From Atherinomorus stipes (lineage: Eukaryota > Chordata > Actinopteri > Atheriniformes > Atherinidae), in NCBI GenBank assembly GCA_023101725.1, contig JALJCO010003469.1, positions 496,001 through 560,000 of the forward strand: a stretch of DNA of 64,000 bases, read 5' to 3'. The notes under the pieces are model-generated. The model saw only the letters and a program-made list of their open reading frames with translations, was not told the DNA's origin and made no database searches. Of the stretch, positions 32,641-43,870 are shown piece by piece. Position 1 is the first letter of the stretch; each line of letters starts with the position of its first letter. Made by a program: the position numbers and the translations under genes.

Positions 32641-33309
32641 TCTTTAAGAGAAAAAAAGTCCTTATTTTTTCTCTCGGTTTGTTACAGTATATTCATGTAA
32701 AGTAAATATAATCAGTGCTTAATGTTGTCTTCTTTGTTTGAATCAGCACAGGACTAAACTATAAATATGGTATCTTTCAGTTGTGGTGTATCTATGAGAA
32801 AGCCCAAGGCATGACCATAATGAATGCAGGACTCTACAGTTCCCACAACCATGTGAGACTCAGGCATTTCACCCTCGGGTCACCAACGCAGCACATATGA
32901 AGTCACAGAGAAAGACAGCTGGAGGTTCATGCTGCCCACTGCTGACCTGACCTCTAGCATTATGTGATACACTAGCCTCTGGCTTTACTGTTGTACGTAC
33001 AAAAACCTGCTTTACTGCCCATCTGCGTATGTCTTACTTTTCCTGATAATGCAACTTCCTGTTTTTCCAGTACTACAAAAATCGACAAAACCCCATGAAA
33101 TACTTGGTGTGACATGACCTCTATAATTCCTCGATGCATTGCAACTAATTTCTTGAGCAAGGACTATGTCACAATGGTGGAAGTGTTACGTGATTTACTG
33201 AAGGAGAGTGGAGGATGTGAAGTGAGCATCTGGGGAAGTATGAGCTGGGTGTGGGGGACTCGGGATGGGGGTGTGGTCTTCTGACAGCCTGGCATACGGA
33301 ACTCCCCAC
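32641..33309. other. No gene recognised
   Basis: A 62-codon minus frame (32972-33160) has no recognisable domain. Confidence 0.6.
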
Positions 33310-33640
33310 ACGGTACCTGAGAAGAAAAAGGTAGAACAGAAAAAAAGGAGGAGGAAAGGAAGAAGCGAGGCAAAGAGGAACAGGATAGAAAGAGGCAAAT
33401 GAAAAAAGGAGGAAAAAGAAGAAAGAAGGATGAAAGAAAATGGCAGGAGGGAGAAGACAAAAAAAGGAAAAAGAGGGCAAGTGGGCAACGGAGGATGAGT
33501 AGGGATGGAGAGACGAGGAGAGAGGTAGGCAGAAAAAGGATGGCTGGACAAAAGGACAGCGAACAAATGTGGCAGTGAAGGTAGAATAGAAGACAAGAAC
33601 AGGGACGGGAAAGGGTGGCACTGAGAAAACGAGACAGTTG
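33310..33640 (+). repeat. Polypurine (A/G) tract, about 330 bp
   Basis: The plus strand is more than 80 percent A+G by eye with irregular GGAGGAAAG, AAAGAAG and GAGAG words. The complement gives three long overlapping serine/proline/leucine/phenylalanine-rich frames (33164-33654, minus), which are compositional artefacts. Confidence 0.75.
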
Positions 33641-33766
33641 AGAAAGTTAAACAATTATCTGAAAGCTTGCCCGGTGATTAGAAGTGTGACTGAGGCGTGG
33701 CCCTGCTCCTGTGCCTAAGTTAACTGATCAACTTTGTTTTGTTTTTTTTGTTTGTTTTTTTAGTTT

Positions 33767-34262
33767 GAGTAAGGGTGGATTCAAACTAATACTTTATGGT
33801 CTATGTTTATAGAAACCCTGGTCAGCTTTCACATATGGCGCAGTCCATTTGCGGCAGTGTGAATCCCTGAATGGTATGGACCAAAGAAGAGAAATCTGGT
33901 CTGAAAAACTGGGTTTCTCAGTTCACATCTAGGTGAATCATAGTGTTCTCTCGCAAAACCACCAGGACAGTCTGAGGGCTCTACTGATTGATGGGGAACA
34001 TAAAAAAATATTCCCACTTCTTGGTTTGATTTGCCCCAACACTAAATTTAACTGAAGCAAACCAAACCACCATCACATCACACAGTTACAACAGCTTGAA
34101 AAATGCCCAAACTGTCAAGGCAAATAAAACCTATGTTTTCACTGTTGATGTTAGAACAAAGAATATGAAACCATTTACAACAGTTGTTCACCAAAAGAGG
34201 GCGGGACATCTTTTCGAATTCCCGCTCAGTCAAACCAAGTCCCCCGGACTATCCTGGTGTGG
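33767..34262. mobile_element. hAT-like element family, copy at 34 kb
   Basis: The right end, read on the complement, is TTTAAGGAGCATCCACACCA then GGATAGTCCGGGGGAC, matching the left end of the 43.30-kb copy (TTTAGGGTGCATTTACATCA then GGATGGTCCAGGAC). The left end AAGGGTGGATTCAAACTAAT is a plausible partner. The interior contains GCAAACCAAACCACC and TATGGACC words like the 13.2 and 43.4-kb copies. Opposite orientation to the 43-kb copy. No frame. Confidence 0.5.
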
Positions 34263-35994
34263 ATGCTCCTTAAAGCTGGATTTATCCACCTGCATCAGGT
34301 CAGGCGTGTACATATAGTATAGTCGAGTGTAGGGTTACAGTGTCATGCTACAGTTTCTTTTCTTGATCTGCAGATAGCAGTAGGGCTAGTACTAGTGGTT
34401 TCCACACCTGCTCAGTGAAAAGATCCAAAAATCCAGGAACATGTAATAACAAACTGAAGTGAGTAATTACGCATTACCATATGCACATAGTGGGATGCAT
34501 ATCAGGTCTCCGCGGACCTATGCCTACGGTGGTTACACTTATGCAGATGACACCTGAGTCTAAACCCAGTTTATGTTTTCCTCCCTGTGATGTGTGATTA
34601 TTCAATTACTAAGCGCATCATTTTTTCTTTTGGACCTCCATGGATCTCCATGAATCAAGATTCCAGTAATTTACTAAATCTAAAGTTAAACTGCTAGCTG
34701 AAATTGGAAAATAGCTGGAATTGGACTCTGGGATAATGGAAAATGCCAGGTTCATCTATCAAAGCTAAAATGACCTCTTAGCTCATCAGATTGGAATCCA
34801 GAAAAACCCCTTTTACATCTGATAAAGTTGAAAATTGCCAGTGAGGATGTTATGTAATGTTATGTAATGTAATTATGTCAACCTGGAATGAAAACCCAAA
34901 CATGTTTCTACCATTGTGTGGACTACATTGCACCTGGAACTTGGGTTGTTTGAGAGCAAAGGGATGGCCAACACTATATTTAGTTTGTTTGTAATTATGT
35001 GTTGCTGCAATAATCTCTGCATGGATGTATATACCTGTAGAGTGTGTGGCTGTTTTATTTTATTGCTGTGGGGGCCATACATCTTTTATGGTGCTCCAAC
35101 TGACTGGCTTTGATTGTGTGCGTAACCAAACCATGTAGTGCTCACAAGCCCTCTTCTCTCGCCTTGCTAGCATTGCCACTGTCCATCCATAGCAATACTC
35201 CTGGAGAATCATTAACCTGCAGTGCAGGGCATCCTTTCTGCACAGGCTTACATCACCCACTCAGTAATCCATATTCATACTGCATTTTGAATGAGTGGAA
35301 GGGAGACAGCACATCAGTAATGGGCAGTTTTATCAGCTCCATTGGCTTTGAAGTTTAGGGAGATTCTATTCTACCTAATCTGGGAGAAGATGTTGGCTGC
35401 AGTAACTGAACAATTACTGAAGCTTTTTGCATGATTATGCGTTATAAAGTTACCAGACAGTGTCAATCGAACTACACGGACACCGTTTTGCATGCTTTTG
35501 CATGCCATTCCAAGCAAGTACTGTAAGGCTCTTCAAGTCTATCATCTCAAAGGGCTTACAAAGGTATTACAATATTAATGGTAAATAAATACTGTAATAT
35601 AGTCATATGTTGACTGTCATTAATAGATGACAGCAATAGATGGCAGATAATAGATTAATTAATGTCTTTATCCAGCTTTGAAAATGACAACTTGAGTGTT
35701 AAGTTTAGATGGGTATTATGTTCATATTTTTTGGAGTTCACAGACATACTGAGGCTGCAAGAGAATCTTTGATTTTTTCTCTATGATGTAATCTTGTGTT
35801 GACATGTGTTATTTAGTGAGAGTAGAACACAGTTAAAGATGTGAAGCATTTGCAAAAAGGACATACCTATGGCAAAGTAGCAAACCTACAGTGTTTATTC
35901 TTATGGAGCTATTGAAGGATATACAGTATATGTTTACCAGGGGGCCTAATTATTGTGCTGCTTTATGATGATTGACTGGCTTTTGTGTACCATC
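34263..35994. other. No gene recognised
   Basis: Mixed sequence. A TTATGTAATG unit is repeated about three times near 34848-34872. The word ACTTATGCAGATGACACC at about 34536 could read YADDT but has no RT context and was rejected. Confidence 0.55.
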
Positions 35995-36260
35995 TGCTGC
36001 TCGCCCTCCCCACCCTGTAAGATCAGTGGACAATGGCGTGGCCCTCAACCTCACCCGACAACACCTGGATTGCACAAGACATTTCAGGATGCTTTTCCTG
36101 GGCTATGGTTCTGCATTGACACCATCCGTCCAGGAAAGCCGAGCGACCTCAGCATCCCGACCACCACCTGTAACTGGATTTTTGAGTTTCTTTCAGACAG
36201 ACCACTGGCAGCAATAATTGGTCTTCAAGACTGGCTCATATTACAGGACTCTCCAAACCT
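35995..36260 (+). pseudogene. LINE reverse transcriptase fragment (Rex/L2/CR1-like)
   Basis: Translation in one frame gives SVDNGVALNLTRQHLD, then RMLFLGYGSA (palm block, normally FLDYSSAF; the catalytic D is G here). After a frameshift it gives SIPTTTCNWIFEFLSDRP, which matches the block that follows in fish LINEs of this group. Only about 75 residues of RT are present. It lies inside a longer 181-codon open frame (35953-36498), the rest of which is chance. Confidence 0.8.
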
Positions 36261-37339
36261 TCACAGATTTAAAGACCACACTCTTGATGATAACAAAATA
36301 AGGTTTTTCACGCTCTGTATTCCAAAGCCGCATGTCTTCCACCTACATACTGGACTTTATACACCTTGGATGGTTAAGTACTCCTCCTCTATCCAACCTT
36401 TTAATAGTTTCTTTGGTTTCTTCCCAACTAAGCTACCGCATCTTGTAACGTACAGTAGGCTACTGTGCATTTCAACACAACTAACTAGCCATAGCTAGTG
36501 ACCAGAGATGCAAACACATTTCCATAAAATGTGAATGTTTAGAAGTGGGCATGGTAAAATAAGATGAATATTACTCAACTTTGTACTTGACAGCATTTAA
36601 CTGCTTTCATCTGTTTTTCTTTCAAACTGATTCCCTCTCCTTCAACTCATCCTTGTGTTAATCTGATGGCATAGATCAGCACTTTCTCTGCATTCTTACA
36701 CCTCCATAAAGATGAACAGTAACTCTCAAGCACGCACAACTCTACTTCATGCAAGGAGAGGTTAAAACATCGAAAAGGTCTCCAGCAGCATCTTACAGGG
36801 TTGTTCTGGCTCTCATTAACTAGATTTTACAAGGTTTTTGCTGTAAAAACCTCCATTACCTCTTTAATTCTCCACATACTTGTGTGTGCCACCAGAGTGA
36901 TTCATGTCTGATACCACATTGCTACTTTTTCCGAACATGCAGGAGACCTGAAAATGATTGTTGGCAGTTGCAGACATAGGAAGCATCATATGAATCAGAG
37001 TGGCTCTTAATTATACAAGGCTTTTAAAGTTGTATAGCACTTGAGGCTTCCCTAAAAAGCCTGGTTCCAGTGAACAGCCTGTTTTGCTATGTCTCATAGT
37101 GTTAAAATATAGATGGAGCTGCTGTGTCTTCTCCAAACATATATAGACTTTCTATCTGATATTTGCAGAAAAGGGTCAAATAAGATACTAAGGCCCTGAT
37201 TTCCGAAAGGTTTGCATGTACTAAAATGAGTGAAAATTTGATTGCACAAGTAAAAACCTGCTGCAGCTGATTTATTAACAGGATGAAATCAGGGTTGCAC
37301 CTGTTAAACGGGCAAAATAGTATCTGCAATCCATTTTGT
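36261..37339. other. No gene recognised
   Basis: Remaining part of the 181-codon open frame up to 36498 has no domain. Beyond it, AT-rich unique-looking sequence. Confidence 0.6.
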
Positions 37340-37655
37340 GTGTCTGGGTTTTTGCAGCAGGACAATGATCCAAAACACACCAGTAAGTCCACCTCTAAAT
37401 AGGTAAAGAAAAACAAAATGAAGACTTTGAAGTGGCCTAGTCAAAGTCCTGACCTGAATCCCTTTGAGATGCTGTGGCATGACCTTAAAAAGGTGGTTCA
37501 TGCTGGAAAACCCTCCAATGTGGCTGAATTACAACAATTCTGCAAAGATGAGTGGTCCAAAATTCCTTCACAGTGCTGTAGAAGACTCATTGCCAGTTAT
37601 CACAAACGCTTGATTGCAGTTGTTGCTGCTAAGGGTGGAACAACCAGTTATTAGG
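37340..37655 (+). pseudogene. Tc1-like transposase C-terminal fragment
   Basis: TTTTTGCAGCAGGACAATGA encodes FLQQDNDPKHTSKSTSK followed by a stop (second catalytic D in QQDND). From 37418 the frame gives LKWPSQSPDLNPFEMLWHDL (third catalytic E in PFEMLW) and continues to KRLIAVVAAKGGTTSY, the usual C-terminus of this Tc1 group, ending at 37654. The C-terminal half is remarkably well preserved over 75 residues. The N-terminal HTH domains and first catalytic D are absent, and no inverted end follows. Confidence 0.9.
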
Positions 37656-37699
37656 TAACTTCCCAAAGCGATATTACAGTAGATTGCCCGCAAATGTTA

Positions 37700-38449
37700 G
37701 GGTGAATCCCATTTCACCCCTTGGCCCTACCCCTTAGCCCTTCCCCTCCGTTTTGCGCGTTCATGTGTAGGGGTAGGGGTGTCCCAATACCTGTAGGATG
37801 GAGGGGAAGGGCTAAGGGGTAGGGCTATATACCCCTTCAAACGAAGATTTTTCGAGAGCACACTTCAAACGAAGGGGTATGAAAATCACTGGGACGATGG
37901 CTGCTTCTGAGTCCAAAAACATCCACAAATGTAAATATTTCTCCATAAATAAAGTTTAAAAAGTGTGAAAACCATTTTATAGTCTAGTTTAATGCTGTTT
38001 AAATGTTTAACGGTCATTTTTTTTGCAAAATGCACATGAAAAAAAATTGTGAGTACTACATTGACGCTTCAGTTATATAAACGGCTGAAAACCGGCGGTG
38101 CTCTGCAGCCCTGATAATCTAGATGATCAATAAGAAATTCGGCAGCATCGCTGCTGGTCTTCATGGGATAAAACACAGGCAGGGATGTCATGCAAAAAGC
38201 GAATTTGCTTGTTAACGTTAATCCACAGCTGTAGACGGCTTGATTTCTCCAGATTTGCGCCAACAGCTCAGCGCACATCTGCTTACACACAAGCCGGCGA
38301 AATCACTGATGACGTATGTGATTCTTGAAGGGGTGTCCCAATTTGAAGGGGTTGACTTTCACCCCTACCCCTTGTAGCTTCGTTTTAAGTGCAAGGGCCA
38401 AGGGGAAGGGGGAAGGGGTAGGGGTGAAAAAGAGAATTGGGATTGGGCC
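37700..38449. mobile_element. 750-bp TIR element with TTA duplication (PIF/Harbinger-like)
   Basis: Ends GGGTGAATCCCATTTC and, inverted at the right, GGCCCAATCCCAATTC; TTA flanks both sides (37697-37699 and 38450-38452). The subterminal zones are full of CCCTACCCCTT and AAGGGGTAGGGG words, both direct and inverted, as is common for this fish MITE class. The core (37.9-38.3 kb) is unique and has no transposase frame. Confidence 0.75.
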
Positions 38450-38452
38450 TTA

Positions 38453-39394
38453 GACACAGCGTGCGCAATTCATATGCGCCTCAAACAAACTAGCACTCAT
38501 TGTTTGAGATCTTTGTAAATCAAGGTCTTGGATGTGCCAGTGTATAGATGCTTTTCACCCTGTTACATTGTTTAATGTAAAGAGTCTCCGCATTGCTCTA
38601 AAAGCAGAATATAAATTTAACACTCACTATTTATGCTGAACTTTTTCTTGAACTTAAAAAGGACTAAAGATGCAGATGGTAAAAGAGAGCAAAATATGAG
38701 GCAAAGCTATTTAAATATGAATGAATGTTATGTGAATTTCACTGCTGTAATATTTAGACATGAACAGATCCCTGTTTCTCGAGCAGTGACTCGAGGGAAT
38801 GTTTCTGCTCTGGTATTTCACAGGGTGGAAATATGAAGTGTTTATGCCTCAGCAAGTCACTGGGAATCTTACAGGAACCGATTGTCTTTATTTCAATATA
38901 TAACATTCAGAGTCAGGACTTTTATGGAGATCACACTAACACGGTTGGCAAAAAGAGCAATTCCCTTTTCTGCATGTTTGTCCACAGGCCTGAAACTGCC
39001 AACTGTTTTGGGGGTCTGAACCCCATCAGGTGTAAAGTGTAATTAGGTTTTTGTTATACATTTTAACCCCTTAAAATCCTTTTTTTTTTCATGGATAAAA
39101 AACTATTTCTGGATTAGCTATTTCCCTGGACCCTAGCTGATGCAACAGCACCGTTTTTTGTTGCAGCATCATACTGAAGTACAGTACGGCTTCAAAGATG
39201 TACTGCATTGCAAATGGTCAGAAATAAGGGGTAGGCTGGGTGGGGAGGTTGGTGGGGGGTGGGATGCCTAGTTCGCCCTGCCTTTCTTTTTTGTTTTTCA
39301 TCTTTTCATTTATGTTTTCTCTTCTTTTTTCAGGTTATCAATACAATTATCATTGTCATTATCATAAGGTATTTGGCGCTATTTTATATATTTA
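38453..39394. other. No gene recognised
   Basis: Two consecutive short plus frames (38633-39042) have no domain. G-rich words near 39230-39265. Confidence 0.6.
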
Positions 39395-39490
39395 TTATGT
39401 GTGTACAGGTATGTGTGTGTGTATGTATGTATTTCTACATGCACATGCATGTATTTCTACATGTGCATGCATATTTACCTGTATGCTTGT
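39395..39490. repeat. TG/ATGC-rich simple repeat with a 22-bp tandem duplication
   Basis: GTGTGTGTATGTATGT leads into two copies of GTATTTCTACATG followed by CACATGCAT or TGCATGCAT. The complementary frame is spurious. Confidence 0.8.
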
Positions 39491-39654
39491 GTGTTTGCAT
39501 CTAGGATCAAAAATGTGGGTTTTAACTGTGTAGTTTCTCTTTATACAGTAAATGGAATGGAATTGCAATGTGACCCAGGACAGAATAAATGTGTAAAAAC
39601 CTAAAACAGTATGGATGACCAGATGTAGCAACAGGAAGACAATAATATGAGTAG

Positions 39655-39720
39655 ATCAATGATTTATTATGAGTGCAGTCTGATGGCCCTGGGGAAGAAA
39701 CCGTTATAGAACCTGCACCA
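39655..39720. repeat. Fragment of fish repeat (AGTCTGATGGCCCTGGGGAAG type)
   Basis: GAGTGCAGTCTGATGGCCCT and GGGGAAGAAACCGTTATAGA resemble a block found near 3' ends of fish LINE or SINE repeats. Short; class uncertain. Confidence 0.45.
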
Positions 39721-39727
39721 AACACAG

Positions 39728-40250
39728 CAGGGAAAAAAATAATTGAACACGTAAACATTTTTCTCAGAAAATATATTTCTAGTAGAGCTATTGTCTTGAA
39801 ATTTTCACCAGATGTCGGCAAGAGTACCTAACTGCAGTTACCATGACCAACAAGAGCACCGTCATATATCCAATCCATACAGGAAGTCTCATGCGGAAGT
39901 TAGTTAAATACCCCCAAGAGTATCTATCTGCGGCTTGCAAACAGATGCATATGGTGTAGTCAGGTGGTTACGGTTAGGAGAAGGGTCAGGGTTGGGGTTA
40001 GATTTTAGCAAGTTACATGAAAAAGAAACTTCCGATTGGGACTTGCGGCATGGATTGGATATATTGCGACGTACCGTGACTGCAGTTAGGTCCCTAACCC
40101 TAACCCAAGTAATGCACATATACAAAGAAATCATTTATGTCTATAAATTAAGTTATGTGAAATAAAATGAAATGACACAGGGAATAAGTATTGAAAACGC
40201 TTACTGAAATTTATTTATACTTGGTGCAAAAACCTTTGTTGGTGTCTACA
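39728..40250 (+). mobile_element. Tc1-type transposon 5' end, interrupted by a MITE
   Basis: CAGGGAAAAAAATAATTGAA and ACGTAAACATTTTTCTCAG, CACCAGATGTCGGCAA, then after the insertion CCCAAGTAATGCACATATAC, GAAATGACACAGGGAATAAG and ACTTGGTGCAAAAACC match, in order, the end region of a Tc1 group I recognise from fish. In that group the first block occurs inverted and repeated near the terminus. The element breaks off at about 40250 where the GCTAA repeat begins, so no transposase is present. Confidence 0.7.
39821..40101. mobile_element. 280-bp MITE nested in the Tc1 end
   Basis: Arms ACCTAACTGCAGTTACCATG (39827 onward, continuing to CATATATCCAATCCAT) and the inverted counterpart ATGGATTGGATATATTG to CGTGACTGCAGTTAGGT (about 40051-40090). 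These are long, about 70-bp TIRs with moderate divergence. The interior contains TTAGGGTT-like words (GGGTTGGGGTTAG; CCTAACCCTAACCC at the right end). It separates GTCGGCAA from CCCAAGTAAT, which are near neighbours in the Tc1 consensus as I remember it. Confidence 0.7.
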
Positions 40251-40254
40251 GCCC

Positions 40255-40640
40255 AAAGACTGTAAAAAAAACCCCAAAATGGACGTTGTATCCGGTCACA
40301 TCTGAATAGGGGAAAGTGAAGCCAATTGGGCGTGTCCCACCGTTGCCATCTTGCGTATCACTTGTGTCATCATTCCCGTAAAATACTAAAATGGGCAAAG
40401 CGCGGCCTCGGGGCAAATGATTGACATCGAACCAGCGAAAGTACTCTAGGCTAAATGCTAGCCGAGCTACCTCGAAACTAACAAGAGCTAACAAAGATTA
40501 GCCTCCTAAGCAGCGGGCCAAAGGTGAGGCATGTTTGAAATTGCTGTTAGCTGCTAAAAACCACAATTTTGCTACTCTGCTGCAGACTGAGACCTCACCA
40601 AGAGTAAACAGGGAGCTAACTGTTAGCTTCTCCTGAAACG
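40255..40640 (+). mobile_element. GCTAA-rich repeat family, copy A
   Basis: Landmarks in order: ATGGACGTTGTATCCG, AAAGTGAAGCCAATTGGGCG, CACCGTTGCCATCTTGCG, AAATACTAAAATGGGCAAAG, CAAATGATTGACATCGAACC, AACTAACAAGAGCTAACAAA, GCTGTTAGCTGCTAAAAACC, TTTGCTACTCTGCTGCAGAC. The same landmarks occur in copies B-E. Here the GCTGCTAAAAACC site is intact, the empty site for the hAT insertion in copy E. No frame. Class unknown. Confidence 0.8.
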
Positions 40641-43304
40641 TAGAATGTGGTGAGGATGGATGGCAAAACACTGAACAGGTCAGAGTGGAACAGCAATACA
40701 CAGTTTTCATTGATTTATTAAATAACAAATTGTCATCTTGGGAAAAGTCCTTGTTTCAGCTTCTCATTTATTTGTCATCTGAGTCATTGCAGTCTGATTC
40801 TCAGGTTATCCTTTCTGTATTTTGTATGCTGAGTTGGCTACACTAACTTATTGAATATTTCTGTGAGGAGAACCACACAAATGAATTGTATTCATTTAGA
40901 ATAAAACTTGTATTTATTGTAGGAGTGTATTAAAATGAAGAGAATTAAACAGAACTGTTCTGTAAAACTGTATTTCAGTTGTTCCAAATGAATTATCTTC
41001 TTAAGGAGGGATGGGCATCTTTGGTATATTTATAAACTTCTGCCCTCAGTTTTCCTCTCATTTATTTCCTTCTTTTAAAGAAACTATATACATTTTCATC
41101 ATGTCAAACTTTTGATCTTTTCTTAATTGATTTCACTGGACTAACTTGGTATGTAGGTTGAAAGGGCCAAAGGAGGTTTCTGGGTTGTTGCTGCAGATGC
41201 ACCAGGGCTCATCAACCTGGGAATGAGTGAGTGCAGTTTTCCAGGCCTACTCTTCATCCCAGTATTTAAAGTACTGCACTGATGCTGGAAGCACGTCTTA
41301 CTTGTTAAACACACAGATTCATACAAGACTGAGGCAACGGACTGCTGACCTCCATCTAAAAGGCAAAGCCACCCAATCATCAGCATGCAGGCTGTGTACA
41401 TCACTTCACCGTGATGGACACCTCAGATTTTTCTTTATACAAAAATGTTTTCAGCTCAAAATTAAACTCACTTACAAACTCACTTGTGCTCAGAATCTCC
41501 CTCTGCTGCTCTGCTCAGGGATGAAGCAATAATAAAACCATACTGTATGATTCCTCAACAACTTCTGAACTGTGTCACACACACTGACATGTGTGACATC
41601 ATACTTCTGTAAACACAGCATGAGATGTCACATCGTCTTCTCCCCTCAGGGTCATACACTGTTTACACTAGAGTCTAATGGGGGCATTGTGAATGTAAAC
41701 TTGGCCTACATTTAAATGTGGCAGTAAGGGACCTAAGGGGACACTGGCTCAAAAGATAAACAGTTTTAAACTAAAATTTCGTTTTTTTAGCTATCTTTTT
41801 ATTTCATTTTATTGAATTTAATTTTAGTGAAATTGTGAAAAATTGGAAAATGCACTGTCTTTTTATTAAATTAAATTTTCTTAAAAAATCAAAATTTTCT
41901 TTATTTCACAGTTGCAGGTTATTTGCATTATTGTACATAAGAGATGCAAATTTGCAGTCTAGTAGTCTAGTTCTGTGATAATATTGCTATATGTATAAGA
42001 AAAAACTGAAATCTTACACAAAAACTGTATATTTACAGTTTTATAGTGCATGTCTGGTGAAATGAAACAAAAAAACTTTAATTGCTTTATTTCTGATAGA
42101 TATTCTCAGTCCAATCCATGCAGAGACACCGCAAGACGAGGCTTGAATCCTGGCCTGCAGAACTTTTACAGTACATCAGATTTACAAGTGAAATTATGTG
42201 CAAAAATGCTGGCATTCAAATAATTATAATTTGTGAAGCAAATCAGTTTAATTTAAAAAAAAAGAGGAAACATTTAACACTGAGACACCAACAAGATGCA
42301 GTATTACAAATTTATACTGGGGGTTTCCAGTTTGGTAAAGTGTTTATGGAAAGGCAGCATAGAAAAGGGATGCAGGAAAGTATGGGTTTGATAGCAAAAC
42401 TAAAATTAGCACATTGGAATGACAGACCAATTCTTTGTTAACAGAGATACTGTATTTTGAAGTCTTGAAGTCCTTGGCAATAAAATATCCCAGAAGATGC
42501 AAGATTTGTCAGTGCTTCATTTGTAGATTGACCCTGAATTTCAATAGCTACAGAATTTATTTAATTTAATTCAAAGCTTTTGATATTTTACACCACCTTA
42601 CTTCTTAGCTCAGGTATGCAATTTTATTCAGTATATTCCCCCTCCTAAACATCTCCCACCTAATAATCTCTCCCAGTCATTTCCCCTTGACCATCTCCCC
42701 ATTGATCATATCCCCCAGTCAACAATATGTGCAGCCAGGGCTCTTTCGCCTAGAAGGTGCAGTTAAACCATACTCTCATGACTCTGAGACTTTAACGCTC
42801 ATGACCAACCCTCCAGGTTGTCTGTGCTGGGAGTGCTTTGGGAATAGAAATTGGTCAGGAGAATGTTGTGCAGTGATGAGGATGCTGTTGTGGATAGAAA
42901 GATGAGTAGAAAGGCCAAGCTGTAGATTTACCAGTCAGTCCACATTTTAACTCTCACCTATGGTCAAGTTCTAAGAGAAGTGACAGAAAGAATGTCATTG
43001 AGAATGCAGGGTACAAATATGAGCTTTTTTTTTGGAGGGTGGTTGGGCCTCAACCCTAAGGGCAGGAGCTCAGTTACCAGAGAAAGACTTAGTACTGCTA
43101 CTCCTCTGCATCAAAAGAAACTAGTTAGCATCTATGTTAGCAATGAGCTAAGCACCACAGCGGTGTAAACATTAGCTTGTTTCTACCTTTGTGCTATAAT
43201 AACTTTAACTCCATCAGATTTGCGCCAACTTTAAATTACGACCAGTAAACTACTCGCCTCTCTGGAACAACTGGTTTTACTAGATTTTGCTACTTTAGGG
43301 TGCA
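40641..43304. other. No gene recognised
   Basis: AT-rich. A 107-codon frame at 42118-42441 and a 101-codon frame at 41227-41532 have no domain. A pyrimidine-rich patch with repeated CATCTCCCC/TCCCA words lies at about 42640-42720. Confidence 0.55.
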
Positions 43305-43870
43305 TTTACATCAGGATGGTCCAGGACCTCGGTCCAATTGGGCGGGAATATCTGAAAAATTTTGCACCTTCCTTTGCTTTGGTTTGCGTTCAAACTGCAG
43401 TAACCGAAGCGGACCAAACCACCATAGTTAAACAACTGCCCACAAGGGTGCGACGCTACCCAATAAAACCACTGATCAATGATGAGAAAGCAGGAAGAAG
43501 AAAAATGGACCCTGTGATTTAAGTGGAAATCTTTCTGCTTCTTATTTGCCCACTCCATCTCTGTCTACACATTTTCCAGTTGCTTTTCATTGTTTTTTTT
43601 TTTTTTTACCTCGGCTTCTTCAAAAACGTGCTGTTTGCTTTGTTTTCCCCCAACCCAAACAAAAATCTCCCCCTTCCTCCTCTTCTTCTTCTGTTTATTG
43701 TGGTGACAAACGTCACTTCCACTAGGTGGGCTGGGTGTTATGCACTGGGTAGTCCAATAGTCATTTGCAAGTGAATCGAGACCCCGGATTAGTGGACAGA
43801 GTCTGCTTTTGGTGAGAGTGGTTGATGTTAGACTTTAAACGAAGCAGACTAGCGGGAAACAGACCACTGA
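43300..43870. mobile_element. hAT-like element family, copy at 43 kb
   Basis: The left end TTTAGGGTGCATTTACATCA with GGATGGTCCAGGACCTCGGT is the hAT-like inverted end also seen at 34.26 kb. The interior matches 13.2-13.7 kb: TTTGGTTTGCGTTCAAACTG, GCGGACCAAACC, GTGGAAATCTTTCTGCTTCT, GACAAACGTCACTTCC, TTTGCAAGTGAATCGAGACC. It carries about 85 bp (CAACTGCCCACAAGGGTGCG onward) that the 13-kb copy lacks. Right end diffuse. Confidence 0.6.

Noticed and set aside
33164..33654. Three long overlapping minus-strand frames (98-161 codons)
   Set aside because: They are complements of a purine-rich tract; S/P/L/F-rich composition is a by-product.
34528..34552. Possible YADDT reverse-transcriptase box
   Set aside because: No neighbouring RT motifs in any frame upstream or downstream.
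35953..36498. 181-codon plus frame as a host gene
   Set aside because: Only about 30-75 residues match, and those are a LINE reverse transcriptase fragment whose frame shifts within it; the rest has no similarity I can name.
40081..40107. Telomere-like CCTAACCCTAACCC
   Set aside because: Only two units, and they form the end of a MITE rather than an interstitial telomeric array.
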